Assembly: GCF_031085295.1 (NCBI RefSeq)
Contig: NZ_JAVFWO010000001.1
Location: 1-64,000, forward strand
Source of the DNA: Microbacterium psychrotolerans
Lineage (GTDB): Bacteria; Actinomycetota; Actinomycetes; Actinomycetales; Microbacteriaceae
Reading direction: 5' to 3'
Length of the DNA stretch: 64,000 nucleotides
Positions 50,101 to 58,801 of the stretch are shown here, piece after piece. The notes beneath the pieces were generated by a model that saw nothing but the letters and a program-made list of their open reading frames with translations, was not told the origin of the DNA and did no database searches. Position 1 is the stretch's first letter; each line of letters opens with the position of its first letter. The position numbers were made by a program, and so were the translations under genes.

Positions 50101-51392
50101 CGGTCCTCCTCGAAGGCTGCGGCGAAGAAGTCGGTTCCGCCGAAGTTGCCGGATTTGAAACAGAGGTCGAGCACGCGGCCCCGAGCGTCCGCGGCCGTCG
50201 TCCACGGCACCCCCGGCGCAGCGACCCGGCGCACGCGAAGGGTCGACACCCCGAGCGCGGCGGCGACGGCTCCTGAGGTCTCGCCTCCGGCGACCAGGAT
50301 CCGCCGCACATCGCAATCGGCGATCGCCGCAACGGCGATGCGTGACAAGGCGTCCTCGACAAGGCCTGCGGCGCGCTCACGCCCCCAGCGCTCCTGCACG
50401 TGGGCTACGGCAGCGGGCTCGGCGGTCGCCGAGACGAGGGGGACGGCACGGGAAGCCAGCGGCGTGCTGCCGACGTGCCTGGCGTCGGCGAAGGTGGCGT
50501 CGATGAAGGCGAGCGCGTCCGCGACGGCCGCGTCCGGGTCGACGGCAAGGGCGTCGACATCCAGATCCCAGCGCGGTCCGGTGTGCGCGGCGACCTGTGC
50601 GCGCGTGCGCTCGGACCCGCTTCCCGAGAGGATCAGCGCCCGGCCGGGCGGCGGAGGCGCCACGGCGGGTGCCGGCCCCGAGGCGAGCCGCCGGGCGAGG
50701 GCGACGGCGAGTCCCGCCGCCCCTCCCAGCACCAGATCGTCGGATGCCGCCACGGCGGCGGCTGCGGCATCCAGGTCCTCATCGGTCACTGCGTCGAGGA
50801 GGACGTGACGCACCCCGTCGGCACGGAGCATGCGGAGGGCGTCGGCGACCGCGTCCGGACCGGAGCGCACCTCTTCTATCGACACGAGGCCGACCCGATG
50901 CGGCGTCTGCCGGCCGAGCACGCGCACCAGGTCGGGATCGCGCATGGGGGTGAGGGGATGCTGGGCGAGCGAGGACTCCGACAGCAGCCGGTCCCCGACG
51001 AACAGATGACCCCGATGCATGGTGCGCCCCACGGCGGGAGTCACCGGCGTGCCGACGGAGGCACCGGCACCCGTCTCCTCCAGGAGCGCATCGGCGACGG
51101 GGCCGATGTTGCCACGCTCGGTGGAGTCGAACGTCGAGCAGTACTTCTGGTACAGCCGCCGTGCGCCCCACGAGCGGAGGAGCCGCGCGGCCGCCGCGCT
51201 CTCGCCGACCGCCTGCGCGGGCGGAGCGGTGCGCGACTTCAGCGCCACGATCACGCATTCCTCCGAGGCGGGAACATCAGGATCGGGAACCCCCAGCCGC
51301 ACCTCGGTCCCGAGGCCGACGGCGGTCACGCCGGCGGCGACGTCGCACGCACCGGTGATGTCGTCGGCGATGACGCCGAGCTCGACGGTCAT
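50097..51392 (-). CDS. Four-carbon acid sugar kinase family protein (DUF1537, OtnK-like)
   Basis: A 431-residue kinase of the DUF1537 family: N-terminal GVIADDITGACDVAAGV, YQKYCSTFDSTERGNIGPVADAL (substrate domain), and the C-terminal nucleotide domain with ILVAGGETSGAVAAALGV and FKSGNFGGTDFF. Characterised members phosphorylate four-carbon sugar acids such as 3-oxo-tetronate, erythronate or threonate. ATG 51392 overlaps the DeoR stop, and its own stop overlaps the aldolase start (both ATGA), so regulator, kinase and aldolase form one coupled unit. No dehydrogenase making the 3-oxo acid is beside it. Confidence 0.92.
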   Translation of the reverse strand: MTVELGVIADDITGACDVAAGVTAVGLGTEVRLGVPDPDVPASEECVIVALKSRTAPPAQAVGESAAAARLLRSWGARRLYQKYCSTFDSTERGNIGPVADALLEETGAGASVGTPVTPAVGRTMHRGHLFVGDRLLSESSLAQHPLTPMRDPDLVRVLGRQTPHRVGLVSIEEVRSGPDAVADALRMLRADGVRHVLLDAVTDEDLDAAAAAVAASDDLVLGGAAGLAVALARRLASGPAPAVAPPPPGRALILSGSGSERTRAQVAAHTGPRWDLDVDALAVDPDAAVADALAFIDATFADARHVGSTPLASRAVPLVSATAEPAAVAHVQERWGRERAAGLVEDALSRIAVAAIADCDVRRILVAGGETSGAVAAALGVSTLRVRRVAAPGVPWTTAADARGRVLDLCFKSGNFGGTDFFAAAFEEDR

Positions 51393-52141
51393 TCGGCGAT
51401 CCTCACGGCGATACCCGCCGCCTCGAGCCCTGCCAGGACGTCGCGATCGGCGCGGGCGTCGGTGATGAGGAGGTCCACGGCGTCGAGGGCGGCGATGCGC
51501 ACGACGGACGTCTTGCCGAGCTTGCCGGCGTCGGCAAGCAGCACGACGCGTGCCGACTGGCGGGCGAGCAGCCGCTTGATCGCCGCATCCAGCACATTCG
51601 TGCCCCAGAGACCGCCGAGCCCGACCGCCGTCGCCGACAGCAGCGCGACGTCGCACCTCACCCCCTGAAGCGCCTCTTCGGCGATGGGTCCGGCGAAGCA
51701 CCGGGTGTCGGGCTGATAGTGGCCGCCCGCGGCGATGAGTCGAGGCTCGGGCTCGCGCGCGAGGGTCTCGATCACCGGGAGGGAGTGGGTGACGATCGTG
51801 CAGCCCTGCAGCAGCGGTGCGACGGCGGCGACAGTGGTCCCCGCATCGAGAGCGACCACCTCGGCACCCTGCGCCTCCACCGCGGCGAGCCGGGCGATGG
51901 CGCGCTTCTCGGCAGCCCCGACCGCGTCGCGGCGCTCGAACGGCACTCCGGCCGACGCGATCGTGGCCCCTCCCGCCACGCGGCGCAGGACCCCTTCCTC
52001 CTCCAGGAGGCGCAGGTCGCGCCGCACCGTCATCTCCGAGACGCCGAGGCGCTGGGCGACGTCGGCCGACGAGATGTAGCCGCCGTCGGCGACGAGGCGT
52101 TCGAGTTCTGCGCGCCGTTCCGGCGCTCCCGCGTACCGCAT
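51389..52141 (-). CDS. DeoR/GlpR family transcriptional regulator
   Basis: A 250-residue DeoR protein. The N-terminal HTH is clear (RRAELERLVADGGYISSADVAQRLGVSEMTVRRDLRLLEEEGVLRRVAGGA), and the C-terminal sugar-phosphate sensor shows VVALDAGTTVAAVAPLL and LLADAGKLGKTSVVRI. ATG 52141 has AAGGAG upstream; the frame to 52195 would run into the operator. It is divergent from the FGGY-kinase operon with a 23-base palindrome between, and leads the kinase/aldolase arm, so it probably represses both arms until a sugar phosphate accumulates. Confidence 0.93.
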   Translation of the reverse strand: MRYAGAPERRAELERLVADGGYISSADVAQRLGVSEMTVRRDLRLLEEEGVLRRVAGGATIASAGVPFERRDAVGAAEKRAIARLAAVEAQGAEVVALDAGTTVAAVAPLLQGCTIVTHSLPVIETLAREPEPRLIAAGGHYQPDTRCFAGPIAEEALQGVRCDVALLSATAVGLGGLWGTNVLDAAIKRLLARQSARVVLLADAGKLGKTSVVRIAALDAVDLLITDARADRDVLAGLEAAGIAVRIAE

Positions 52142-52180
52142 GGTCGCTCCTTCCGCGTGCTCTCGATCCTGATGATTATC

Positions 52181-52203
52181 GAACACATTTGGCAAATCTG
52201 TTC
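52181..52203. promoter_or_regulatory. DeoR operator shared by two divergent arms
   Basis: Twenty-three-base imperfect palindrome of pattern GAACAnATTTGnCAAAT-n-TGTTC, broken only at three positions (the centre and one on each side). It lies 40 bases from the DeoR start and 22 bases from the FGGY-kinase start. Confidence 0.75.
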
Positions 52204-52224
52204 AAAATGTCACAAACTAGGTCC

Positions 52225-53688
52225 GTGACACTCGTCCTGGGATTGGACATCGGGAGCACGTCGACGAAGGCCGTCCTCGTCGACGTGGCCGACGACGTCA
52301 TCGTCCTGCATGTCGCCCGGGCGTCCACGCCCACCGATGCGGTCGAACTGGTCGCGACCACGGCAGCGCTCCTCCGCGCCTGCGTCTCGGCGGCGAACCG
52401 GCCGATCGCGGCCCTCGGCATCGCCTCCATGGCCGAGAGCGGCGCGGCTCTGGGCGCGGACGGCACTCCCCTGACGCCGCTGCTGCGCTGGGATCGGCCG
52501 GTCGACCCGCGCCATCTCGACGACCTGCTCGCGCGGCATCCGGATCTGCCCTCCCGCACCGGGCTTCCCGCGACGACCAAGCCGGCGGCGGTCGCGCTCG
52601 CGGCGCTGCGCCGCGAGAACACCGAGGTCTTCACTGCCGTGCGGCACTGGGCCGGCGTCGCCGACCTCGTCGCCCACGCACTCACCGACGTGCGCGCGAC
52701 CGACCACACCCTCGCCGCCCGCACGATGCTGGCGGGCGGGCGCGGCGACGCATGGGATGCCGCGGTGCTCGACACCGTCGGCATCGACGTCCGCATCCTG
52801 CCGGAGCTTCGCGCGCCGGGCGAGCCGGTCGCCGTCACCTCCGACGCCGCCGAGGCGTTCGGGCTGGGGCGCGGCATCCCGGTGTACATCGCGGGACACG
52901 ATCATGCCGTCGGGGCGTGGGCCGCAGGCGTCCGCACGCCCGGCGCCGTGGCGGACTCCCTCGGCACCGCAGAAGCGGTCGTACGGGTGACCGACGACCT
53001 CAACGCGACTGCAGGCGCCGGGCGCGATGCGAGCGCGTCCCGCCGCCGCGAGACATCGGGCATCACCGCGAGAGCCGTGGCAGACGGGTTCGCCATCGGG
53101 CGCACCGTCGACGGCTCCGCGCTCACCATCCTCGGCGGCAGCCGCGCCTGCGGCGCGATGCTCGAGTGGTGGGATGGCGCGCACGACGGCGACGGCGTGC
53201 GCGCCCGGCTCGCCTCGCTTCCCGCCGACCCGTGGCCCGCGACGTCGATGACCGTGCTGCCGTACCCGTCCGGCCGGCAGTGCCCCGTCCCCCACCCGGG
53301 CGCCCGCGTCGCCGTGCGCGGCGCCGCCGCTGACCCGACGACTCGCGCGCGCGCCGTGCTCGAGGGGCTCGTCTTCCAGGCCCGCTGGATGCGCGAGACG
53401 ATCGACGCCCTCGCCGGCTCCCCCGCCCGCGACGTCACGGTGCTCGGCTCGCTCGCCGACCGGATCCCCGCGTGGGCGCCGCTCACCGCCGCTGCCGGCA
53501 CCCCCGCCTTCCGAGCTGCCACGACCGAACCGGTCGCCGCCGGCGCCGCTCTGCTCGCCGCCGTCCGCGCCGGCGCGGCATCCGACACGGTGTCGCTCGC
53601 GCGCGAAGCCGTCGCGCCGGCGCAGGCACCGCACCTCGACCACGCCTACCGGCGGTTCCTCCACGCCGCCACCGAAGGAGACTCATGA
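52225..53688 (+). CDS. FGGY family carbohydrate kinase
   Basis: A 487-residue sugar kinase of the FGGY (xylulokinase/gluconokinase) fold. LVLGLDIGSTSTKAVLVD is the N-terminal phosphate loop, ASMAESGAAL and WDRPVDPRH the substrate region, IAGHDHAVGAWAAG the conserved GHD segment with the catalytic Asp, and a C-terminal ATPase domain follows. GTG 52225 puts that loop at the N-terminus and is seven codons after ATG 52207; neither has a strong ribosome site and the operator lies directly upstream. The stop overlaps the aldolase start (ATGA). It likely phosphorylates a ketose or polyol. Confidence 0.9.
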   Translation: MTLVLGLDIGSTSTKAVLVDVADDVIVLHVARASTPTDAVELVATTAALLRACVSAANRPIAALGIASMAESGAALGADGTPLTPLLRWDRPVDPRHLDDLLARHPDLPSRTGLPATTKPAAVALAALRRENTEVFTAVRHWAGVADLVAHALTDVRATDHTLAARTMLAGGRGDAWDAAVLDTVGIDVRILPELRAPGEPVAVTSDAAEAFGLGRGIPVYIAGHDHAVGAWAAGVRTPGAVADSLGTAEAVVRVTDDLNATAGAGRDASASRRRETSGITARAVADGFAIGRTVDGSALTILGGSRACGAMLEWWDGAHDGDGVRARLASLPADPWPATSMTVLPYPSGRQCPVPHPGARVAVRGAAADPTTRARAVLEGLVFQARWMRETIDALAGSPARDVTVLGSLADRIPAWAPLTAAAGTPAFRAATTEPVAAGAALLAAVRAGAASDTVSLAREAVAPAQAPHLDHAYRRFLHAATEGDS

Positions 53689-54548
53689 CCACCCTCGACG
53701 CCATCGCCCGTCCGACGGGCGCATTCGCCATGGTCGCGATGGACCAGCGCGAGAGCCTGCGCCACATGTTCGACCTCGCCGGCCACGGCCGGCCCGCCGA
53801 CGACGTGCTGATCGACTTCAAGGTCGCCGTCGCCGAGGAGCTCGGCCCGCACGCCTCGGGCTTCCTCGCCGACCGGCAGTTCGGCTTCGATCGTGTCAGC
53901 GCGGCTGTCCCGGCGTCGACGGGGCTGATCCTCGCGGTCGATGCGCTCGACCAGGCCGACGGCGGTCCCGTCGAAGACACCGCACTCGACGAGGAGGCGA
54001 TCGCCGCCCTCCCCGAGGGCGTCGACGCGCTCAAGCTGCTGCTCATCTGGCGCCGCGACGAGCGCCGCGAAGCCCGCGTCGCCCTCGCCTCGCGCTTCAT
54101 CGACGTCGCGCGCGAGCACGGGGTGCTCTCGGTGCTCGAGCCGGTCGTGCGCGCTGCGCCGGGCGAGACCGACTTCGACACGGATGCCGCCATCCGTGAG
54201 GCCGCCCGCGAGCTGGCCGACCTTCACCCCGACCTCTACAAGGCGCAGGTCCCGCTGGCGGGCACCGGCGACGAGGCGCAGCAGCGGGCGGCGAGCGCGG
54301 AGCTCAACGCCTGCATGTCGGGCCCATGGGTCGTGCTGTCGCAGGGCGTCGAGCGGGACCGCTTCGCCGACGCGGTGCGGGCGGCCTGCCTCGAGGGCGC
54401 CAGCGGCTTCCTCGCCGGCCGCGCGCTGTGGAGCGATGTCGTCGGCAGTTCCGACGTGCGGAGCGACCTCCGGGCGCGTTCGGTGGACCGCCTGAAGGTG
54501 CTCGGCGACATCGTCGACGAGACGGCACGGCCCTGGCAGGAGGCGTGA
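53685..54548 (+). CDS. Aldolase of the LacD / YihT-like class I family
   Basis: A 287-residue aldolase. FAMVAMDQRESLRHMF is the family opening. DALKLLLIW and DLYKAQVPLAG hold conserved lysines, the latter aligning with the Schiff-base lysine of LacD (tagatose-1,6-bisphosphate) and YihT (sulfofructose-1-phosphate) aldolases; GFLAGRALW closes the phosphate site. Such enzymes split a ketose 1-phosphate to dihydroxyacetone phosphate and an aldehyde. ATG 53685 has GAAGGAG and overlaps the kinase stop. It probably cleaves the product of the FGGY kinase. Confidence 0.88.
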   Translation: MTTLDAIARPTGAFAMVAMDQRESLRHMFDLAGHGRPADDVLIDFKVAVAEELGPHASGFLADRQFGFDRVSAAVPASTGLILAVDALDQADGGPVEDTALDEEAIAALPEGVDALKLLLIWRRDERREARVALASRFIDVAREHGVLSVLEPVVRAAPGETDFDTDAAIREAARELADLHPDLYKAQVPLAGTGDEAQQRAASAELNACMSGPWVVLSQGVERDRFADAVRAACLEGASGFLAGRALWSDVVGSSDVRSDLRARSVDRLKVLGDIVDETARPWQEA

Positions 54549-54550
54549 TC

Positions 54551-55279
54551 GTGCGCGTCGGCGTGCTGCACACGGTTCCCGCGCTCGTGCCGGTGTTCCA
54601 CGGGCTGCTCACCCGGCGACGCGACGACCTCGACATCGTGCACACCGCCGATCCGTCGCTGCTGTCGCGAGCCGTCGCGAACGGCATCACCGATGACGTC
54701 TCCGCCGACCTGCGCACCCACCTCGGCGCACTCCGCGAGGCGGGGGCGACCGCCGTGCTCGTCACCTGCTCGTCGATCGGCGAAGCGGCGACGGATGCCG
54801 CGGCCGCCGTGGGCGTGCCACTGGTACGCGTCGACGCGGCGATGGCGGCCGAGGCCGTGCGCCGGGCGCGCGCGGGGCGGGGACGCATCCTCGTGCTAGC
54901 GACGCTGGCGGCGACGCTCGGACCCACGAGCCGGCTGGTGCAGACGGCCGCGGGCGCGGCGGGCGAGGGGTTGACGACGGCCGCCGGGGCGGCGGATGTG
55001 GGCTCGGCGGCCGCGGGGTCACCGGATGTGGGCTCGGCGGTCGGCGGGTCGGTGGTCGAGGTGACGGCGCAGGTCGTGACCGATGCAGCCGATGCGCGAG
55101 CCGCAGGGGACCTTGCCCGGCACGACCGGCTCATCGCGGAGGCGATCGCCGATGCCGGCGACGTCGACGTCATCGTGCTGGCGCAGGCGTCGATGGCGAG
55201 CGGAGCCGGCGACGACGCCCGCGTGCTCACCTCTCCCGAGTCGGGCGCCACGCGGTTCGTCGAGAGCCTGCCGCAATGA
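54551..55279 (+). CDS. Aspartate/glutamate (hydantoin) racemase family protein
   Basis: A 242-residue protein of the Asp/Glu racemase fold: VGVLHTVPALVPVF, then VLVTCSSIGEAATDAA with the first catalytic-type cysteine. At the second position, where the family has another cysteine, it reads VIVLAQASMAS, so only one cysteine is present. A true racemase reaction is therefore doubtful. A low-complexity stretch in the middle includes a 30-base tandem duplication. GTG 54551 is seven bases after AGGAGG; GTG 54545 is too close. Its stop overlaps the next gene (ATGA). Role in the sugar pathway unclear; perhaps an isomerase or sensor. Confidence 0.8.
   Translation: MRVGVLHTVPALVPVFHGLLTRRRDDLDIVHTADPSLLSRAVANGITDDVSADLRTHLGALREAGATAVLVTCSSIGEAATDAAAAVGVPLVRVDAAMAAEAVRRARAGRGRILVLATLAATLGPTSRLVQTAAGAAGEGLTTAAGAADVGSAAAGSPDVGSAVGGSVVEVTAQVVTDAADARAAGDLARHDRLIAEAIADAGDVDVIVLAQASMASGAGDDARVLTSPESGATRFVESLPQ
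54991..55050 (+). repeat. In-frame 30-base tandem duplication in the racemase-like gene
   Basis: Two adjacent 30-base units share CGGATGTGGGCTCGGCGG at the same offset (54993 and 55023). Each encodes a ten-residue unit of type DVGSAxxGSx, inserting a flexible Gly/Ser/Ala stretch. Confidence 0.75.
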
Positions 55280-56715
55280 GCGGCGTCTCACTTCTCACGT
55301 ACGCGGATCGCCTGGCGGGTGATCTGCCGGGACTCGACCGCCTGCTGTCGAACGAGCTCTCGGTGTTCACCGGGGCGCACGTGCTGCCCTTCTTCACGCC
55401 GTTCGACGGCGACGACACCGGCTTCGACCCGATCGATCACACCGCGGTGGACCCTCGGCTCGGCTCGTGGGACGACATCCGCGGCATCGCCGCCGCCCGC
55501 GAGGTGACGGCCGATCTCATCGTCAACCACGTCTCGAACCGCTCGGCCGAGTTCGAGGACTGGCTCGCACGCGGAACGGCCTCACCGCACGACGGGATGT
55601 TCCTCACCTTCGACCGGGTGTTCCCGGACCGCGCGAGCGAGGCCGACATCACCGCCTTCTACCGGCCGCGTCCTGGGCTGCCCTTCACGCCCTATCGCGG
55701 CGCCGACGGCACGCGGCGGCTGGTGTGGACCACCTTCATGCCGTCGCAGATCGACATCGACGTCACGCATCCCGCGGGCCTTGCCTACCTCGAGCGGCTG
55801 GCCGACACCCTCGCGGCAGGCGGGGTCGGCACGGTGCGACTGGATGCCGTGGGCTACGCGGTGAAGACGCCGGGAACCGACTCGTTCATGACGCCCGAGA
55901 CGCTCGACTTCGTGGCCCAAGCGGCCGCGCTCATCCGCGAGCGCGGCATGCGCGTGCTCGTGGAGGTCCACGCCCACTACTCGCAGCAACAGGCGATCGC
56001 TCCGCTCGTGGACCTCGTCTACGACTTCGCCCTTCCGCCACTGCTCCTGCACGCGCTGGGAACCGGCCGGAGTGATCGGCTGGCGTCGTGGCTCGGCATC
56101 CGTCCGGCCAATGCGGTCACCGTACTCGACACGCACGACGGCATCGGCGTCATCGACGCGGGCCCGTCGGGCGACCGCCCCGGGCTGCTGTCGCACGCTG
56201 AGATGGCCGAAGTCTTCCGTCACGCCCACGACGCGACGGGCGGACATTCGTCGGCGGCATCCGTCATCCCCGCGTGGTTGACCCTCCCCCACCAGATCAA
56301 CGCGACGTTCTTCAGCGTGCTCGGGCGCGACACGAGACGGATGCTGCTGGCCCGCGCCGTGCAGATCTTCCTGCCCGGCGAGCCGCAGTTCTACTACGTC
56401 GGCGTGCTGGGCGGCGAGGACGACACCGCGCTGTTCGCGCGGACAGGTCAGGGCCGCGACGTCAACCGGCACGTCTACACGCCCGATGAGATCCGCCGTG
56501 CGCTCGCCACTGACGTCACGCGCGGCCAGCTCGCGCTCGCTGCGCTGCGGCGGCATCCGGTGTTCGATGGGGAGTTCTCGTGGGAGGCGCCGGACGACGC
56601 ATCCCTGCTGTTGCGCTGGCGCGGGAGCGGGCACGAGGCCGTGCTGCGCGTGCGGTTCGACGACCCCGACTTCGAGATCACTCTCGACGGCGCGGCGGTC
56701 TCGTTGACCGGGTGA
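55276..56715 (+). CDS. GH13 family sucrose phosphorylase-type enzyme
   Basis: A 479-residue GH13 enzyme of the sucrose-phosphorylase subgroup (GH13_18). LLTYADRLAGDLPGLDRLL is the typical opening; VTADLIVNHVSNRS is region I, VGTVRLDAVGYAVK carries the nucleophile Asp, MRVLVEVHAHYSQQ the acid/base Glu, and TVLDTHDGIGVID the third acid. Family members phosphorolyse sucrose, sucrose-6'-phosphate, glucosylglycerol or glucosylglycerate to glucose 1-phosphate and the free or phosphorylated partner. It is the fourth coupled gene behind the FGGY kinase and aldolase, so the released partner may be the kinase substrate. No secretion signal. Confidence 0.9.
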   Translation: MSGVSLLTYADRLAGDLPGLDRLLSNELSVFTGAHVLPFFTPFDGDDTGFDPIDHTAVDPRLGSWDDIRGIAAAREVTADLIVNHVSNRSAEFEDWLARGTASPHDGMFLTFDRVFPDRASEADITAFYRPRPGLPFTPYRGADGTRRLVWTTFMPSQIDIDVTHPAGLAYLERLADTLAAGGVGTVRLDAVGYAVKTPGTDSFMTPETLDFVAQAAALIRERGMRVLVEVHAHYSQQQAIAPLVDLVYDFALPPLLLHALGTGRSDRLASWLGIRPANAVTVLDTHDGIGVIDAGPSGDRPGLLSHAEMAEVFRHAHDATGGHSSAASVIPAWLTLPHQINATFFSVLGRDTRRMLLARAVQIFLPGEPQFYYVGVLGGEDDTALFARTGQGRDVNRHVYTPDEIRRALATDVTRGQLALAALRRHPVFDGEFSWEAPDDASLLLRWRGSGHEAVLRVRFDDPDFEITLDGAAVSLTG

Positions 56716-56782
56716 CAGCCGAGGTCGAGGGCGACGGCGGTGCGCCCGGCATCCGTGAGCCGGAGCGCACTACCATTCCGAG

Positions 56783-57430
56783 GTGACCGAACAGACTGTG
56801 CAGCACACCCGGGCCGCCTACGACGAAGTGGCGGTCAGCTACGCCGAGATGCTGCCCGATACGCGGTACGAAGCGGCTCCCGAGCTCGCGATGGTGCAGC
56901 ACTTCGTCGAGTCGATCCCGCAGCGACCGGCCGCGGTGCTCGACGCCGGCTGCGGCACCGGCCGCATGATCAGCCACCTGAGTGCTCTCGACCCCGAGCT
57001 GGTGATCGCCGGCAGTGATCTGTCCCCCGCGATGCTCGCCGAGGCCCGGTCGCGGCACCCGGCTCTCGAGCTCGTCGCCGCCGACAACGCCGTGCTTCCC
57101 TTCGCGGACGAGCGCTTCGACGGGGTCCTCGCCTGGTACTCGACCATCCACACGCCGCCGCACCGGCTCGCGACCGTCTTCGACGAGTTCCACCGGGTGC
57201 TCCGCCCCGGTGGAACTCTGCTGCTCGGCTACCAGGCGGGCACCGGACAGCGGCGCCTCGACAAGCCCTATGGACACGACGTCGACCTCGTCGCCTACCT
57301 CCACCACACGCCGTACGTGCGGAATGCCCTGGGCACCGCCGGCTTCCGCGTCACCGCGGTGCTCGATCGCGACGCCCGCGGCGCCTTCGAGAAGCACCCG
57401 CAGGGCGTCGTGCTCGCGGCCCGGCTTTGA
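56783..57430 (+). CDS. Class I SAM-dependent methyltransferase
   Basis: A 215-residue methyltransferase: AVLDAGCGTGRMISHL (motif I), VIAGSDLSPAMLAEARSRHP, LELVAADNAVLPFADERFDGVLAWYSTIHT and VLRPGGTLLLGYQAG. Acceptor unknown; related proteins act on small molecules. GTG 56783 lies six bases after TACCAT (56771-56776), so the transcript is probably leaderless. It follows the sugar-phosphorylase gene by 67 bases with its own promoter. The 252 bases after its stop, up to the WYL gene, hold nothing recognisable. Confidence 0.92.
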   Translation: MTEQTVQHTRAAYDEVAVSYAEMLPDTRYEAAPELAMVQHFVESIPQRPAAVLDAGCGTGRMISHLSALDPELVIAGSDLSPAMLAEARSRHPALELVAADNAVLPFADERFDGVLAWYSTIHTPPHRLATVFDEFHRVLRPGGTLLLGYQAGTGQRRLDKPYGHDVDLVAYLHHTPYVRNALGTAGFRVTAVLDRDARGAFEKHPQGVVLAARL

Positions 57431-57682
57431 CAGGGGGGTGCCGGCGGACGGATGCCGGCGCCCGGCACGGGACCTCCGCCACAGGTCAGGCGAGATCGCC
57501 GTTTCGGGACGGATATCCACAGCCGCAAGAGGATGCTGACCAGGTCAGTTAGCGGGATGCGGCCAGGCGATGGCGGCCGGCGACGAAGTCCCCGACGCGA
57601 AGAGCGGACCGGCTCGCCGCACACGGGAGCGGATGAGTCGGTGAGGGGGTTGAGGGGGAAGACCTGGATGGCGGAAGCGATG

Positions 57683-58699
57683 TCAGACAGCGGATGCCGA
57701 GCCCTGCGGACTTCTCTCGCCCCGTCGCTCTCCACCCGCGGCGATCGACACGCGCTGTCCGATCTCGGCGAAGGCGGCCGTCAGCTCGGGCGGCTCGACC
57801 ACCTCGACGTCCACCTCGAAGCGCAGCAGCAGCGCCGCCAGCGCACCCCACGACCACGCGCCCAGCTCGACGAGGCAGGAGTCGGCGCCGACGGGCTCGA
57901 CGACGCCGTCGGAAACGAACGGGATGACCCGCGACGCGGGCGCCCGCAGCACCACCTTGCCTCGGCAGGGCCACTTCTCACCGTCCGTCGCGCCGCGGAA
58001 GCGGCCGCGCAGGAACGCGTGGGAATCGCCGCCGGGCACGACGCGCGGAGTGAAGCGCGCCCCGCGGTGCGATCGCAACGTCATCCGGTCGACGCGGTGG
58101 ACGCGCCAGTCCTCGCGCCCGGCATCCCATCCGATGAGATACCAACGCCCCTGGGCGGCGATGAGGTGGTGCGGCTGAACGCGTCGCGGGACGGGCGAGA
58201 GATCAGCGCCCGGCCGGTCGCCGACCCGTGCGTAATCGAATCGCAGCTCTTCGCAGGCCCGGATCGCCGCCGACACCTCGACGAGCGTGTCCTGGGCCAC
58301 CGGCACGGCGGCGTCGACCACCGTCGTGAATCGCAGCGCCTCCAGACGATGCCGCAGCCGCACCGGCATCACCTGACGCACCGACGTGAGCGCTCGCAGC
58401 GCGGCCTCCTCGATACCGGCGGCGGACAGCGCCGCCGCCTGCAGGGCGACCGACAGCGCCACCGCCTGCTCGTCGTCGAACAGCAACGGAGGCAGCTCGT
58501 CGCCGGCCTCGAGCCGGTATCCGCCGTCGGGACCCTTCGAGGCACGGATCCGGTAGCCCAGCTCACGCAGCCGGTCGACGTCACGCCGCACCGTGCGCGC
58601 ACTCACGTCCAGCCGCTCCGCCAGCGCACGTCCCGGCCAGTCGCGTCGCGTCTGCAGCAGCGACAGCAGGGTGAGCACGCGAGACGAGGTCTTCGGCAT
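57683..58699 (-). CDS. WYL-domain transcriptional regulator (YafY-like)
   Basis: A 338-residue regulator. The N-terminal HTH is SRVLTLLSLLQTRRDWPGRALAERLDVSARTVRRDVDRLRELGYRI, and the WYL domain contains RRVQPHHLIAAQGRWYLIGWDAGREDWRVHRVDRM; WYL domains bind nucleic acids or small ligands. I use ATG 58699; the frame's TTG at 58717 is less likely. It is divergent from a VOC protein gene 102 bases away, a frequent pairing in actinobacteria, and probably controls it. A short GTAG-N6-CTAC repeat lies between them (58718-58731). Confidence 0.92.
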   Translation of the reverse strand: MPKTSSRVLTLLSLLQTRRDWPGRALAERLDVSARTVRRDVDRLRELGYRIRASKGPDGGYRLEAGDELPPLLFDDEQAVALSVALQAAALSAAGIEEAALRALTSVRQVMPVRLRHRLEALRFTTVVDAAVPVAQDTLVEVSAAIRACEELRFDYARVGDRPGADLSPVPRRVQPHHLIAAQGRWYLIGWDAGREDWRVHRVDRMTLRSHRGARFTPRVVPGGDSHAFLRGRFRGATDGEKWPCRGKVVLRAPASRVIPFVSDGVVEPVGADSCLVELGAWSWGALAALLLRFEVDVEVVEPPELTAAFAEIGQRVSIAAGGERRGERSPQGSASAV

Positions 58700-58801
58700 C
58701 CGACGATCATCCCGCAAGTAGCGGACACTACCTGGCCTCTATGGAGGGAACCATCGATCGTGCGCCGCAGCGGCGCCATTACATCGAAACGAAGGAACGT
58801 C

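Noticed and set aside
53685-54548. Sulfoquinovose pathway (YihT) assignment for the aldolase
   Set aside because: The other pathway enzymes (isomerase, sulfofructose kinase, sulfolactaldehyde reductase, sulfoquinovosidase) are absent; only family-level resemblance can be claimed.
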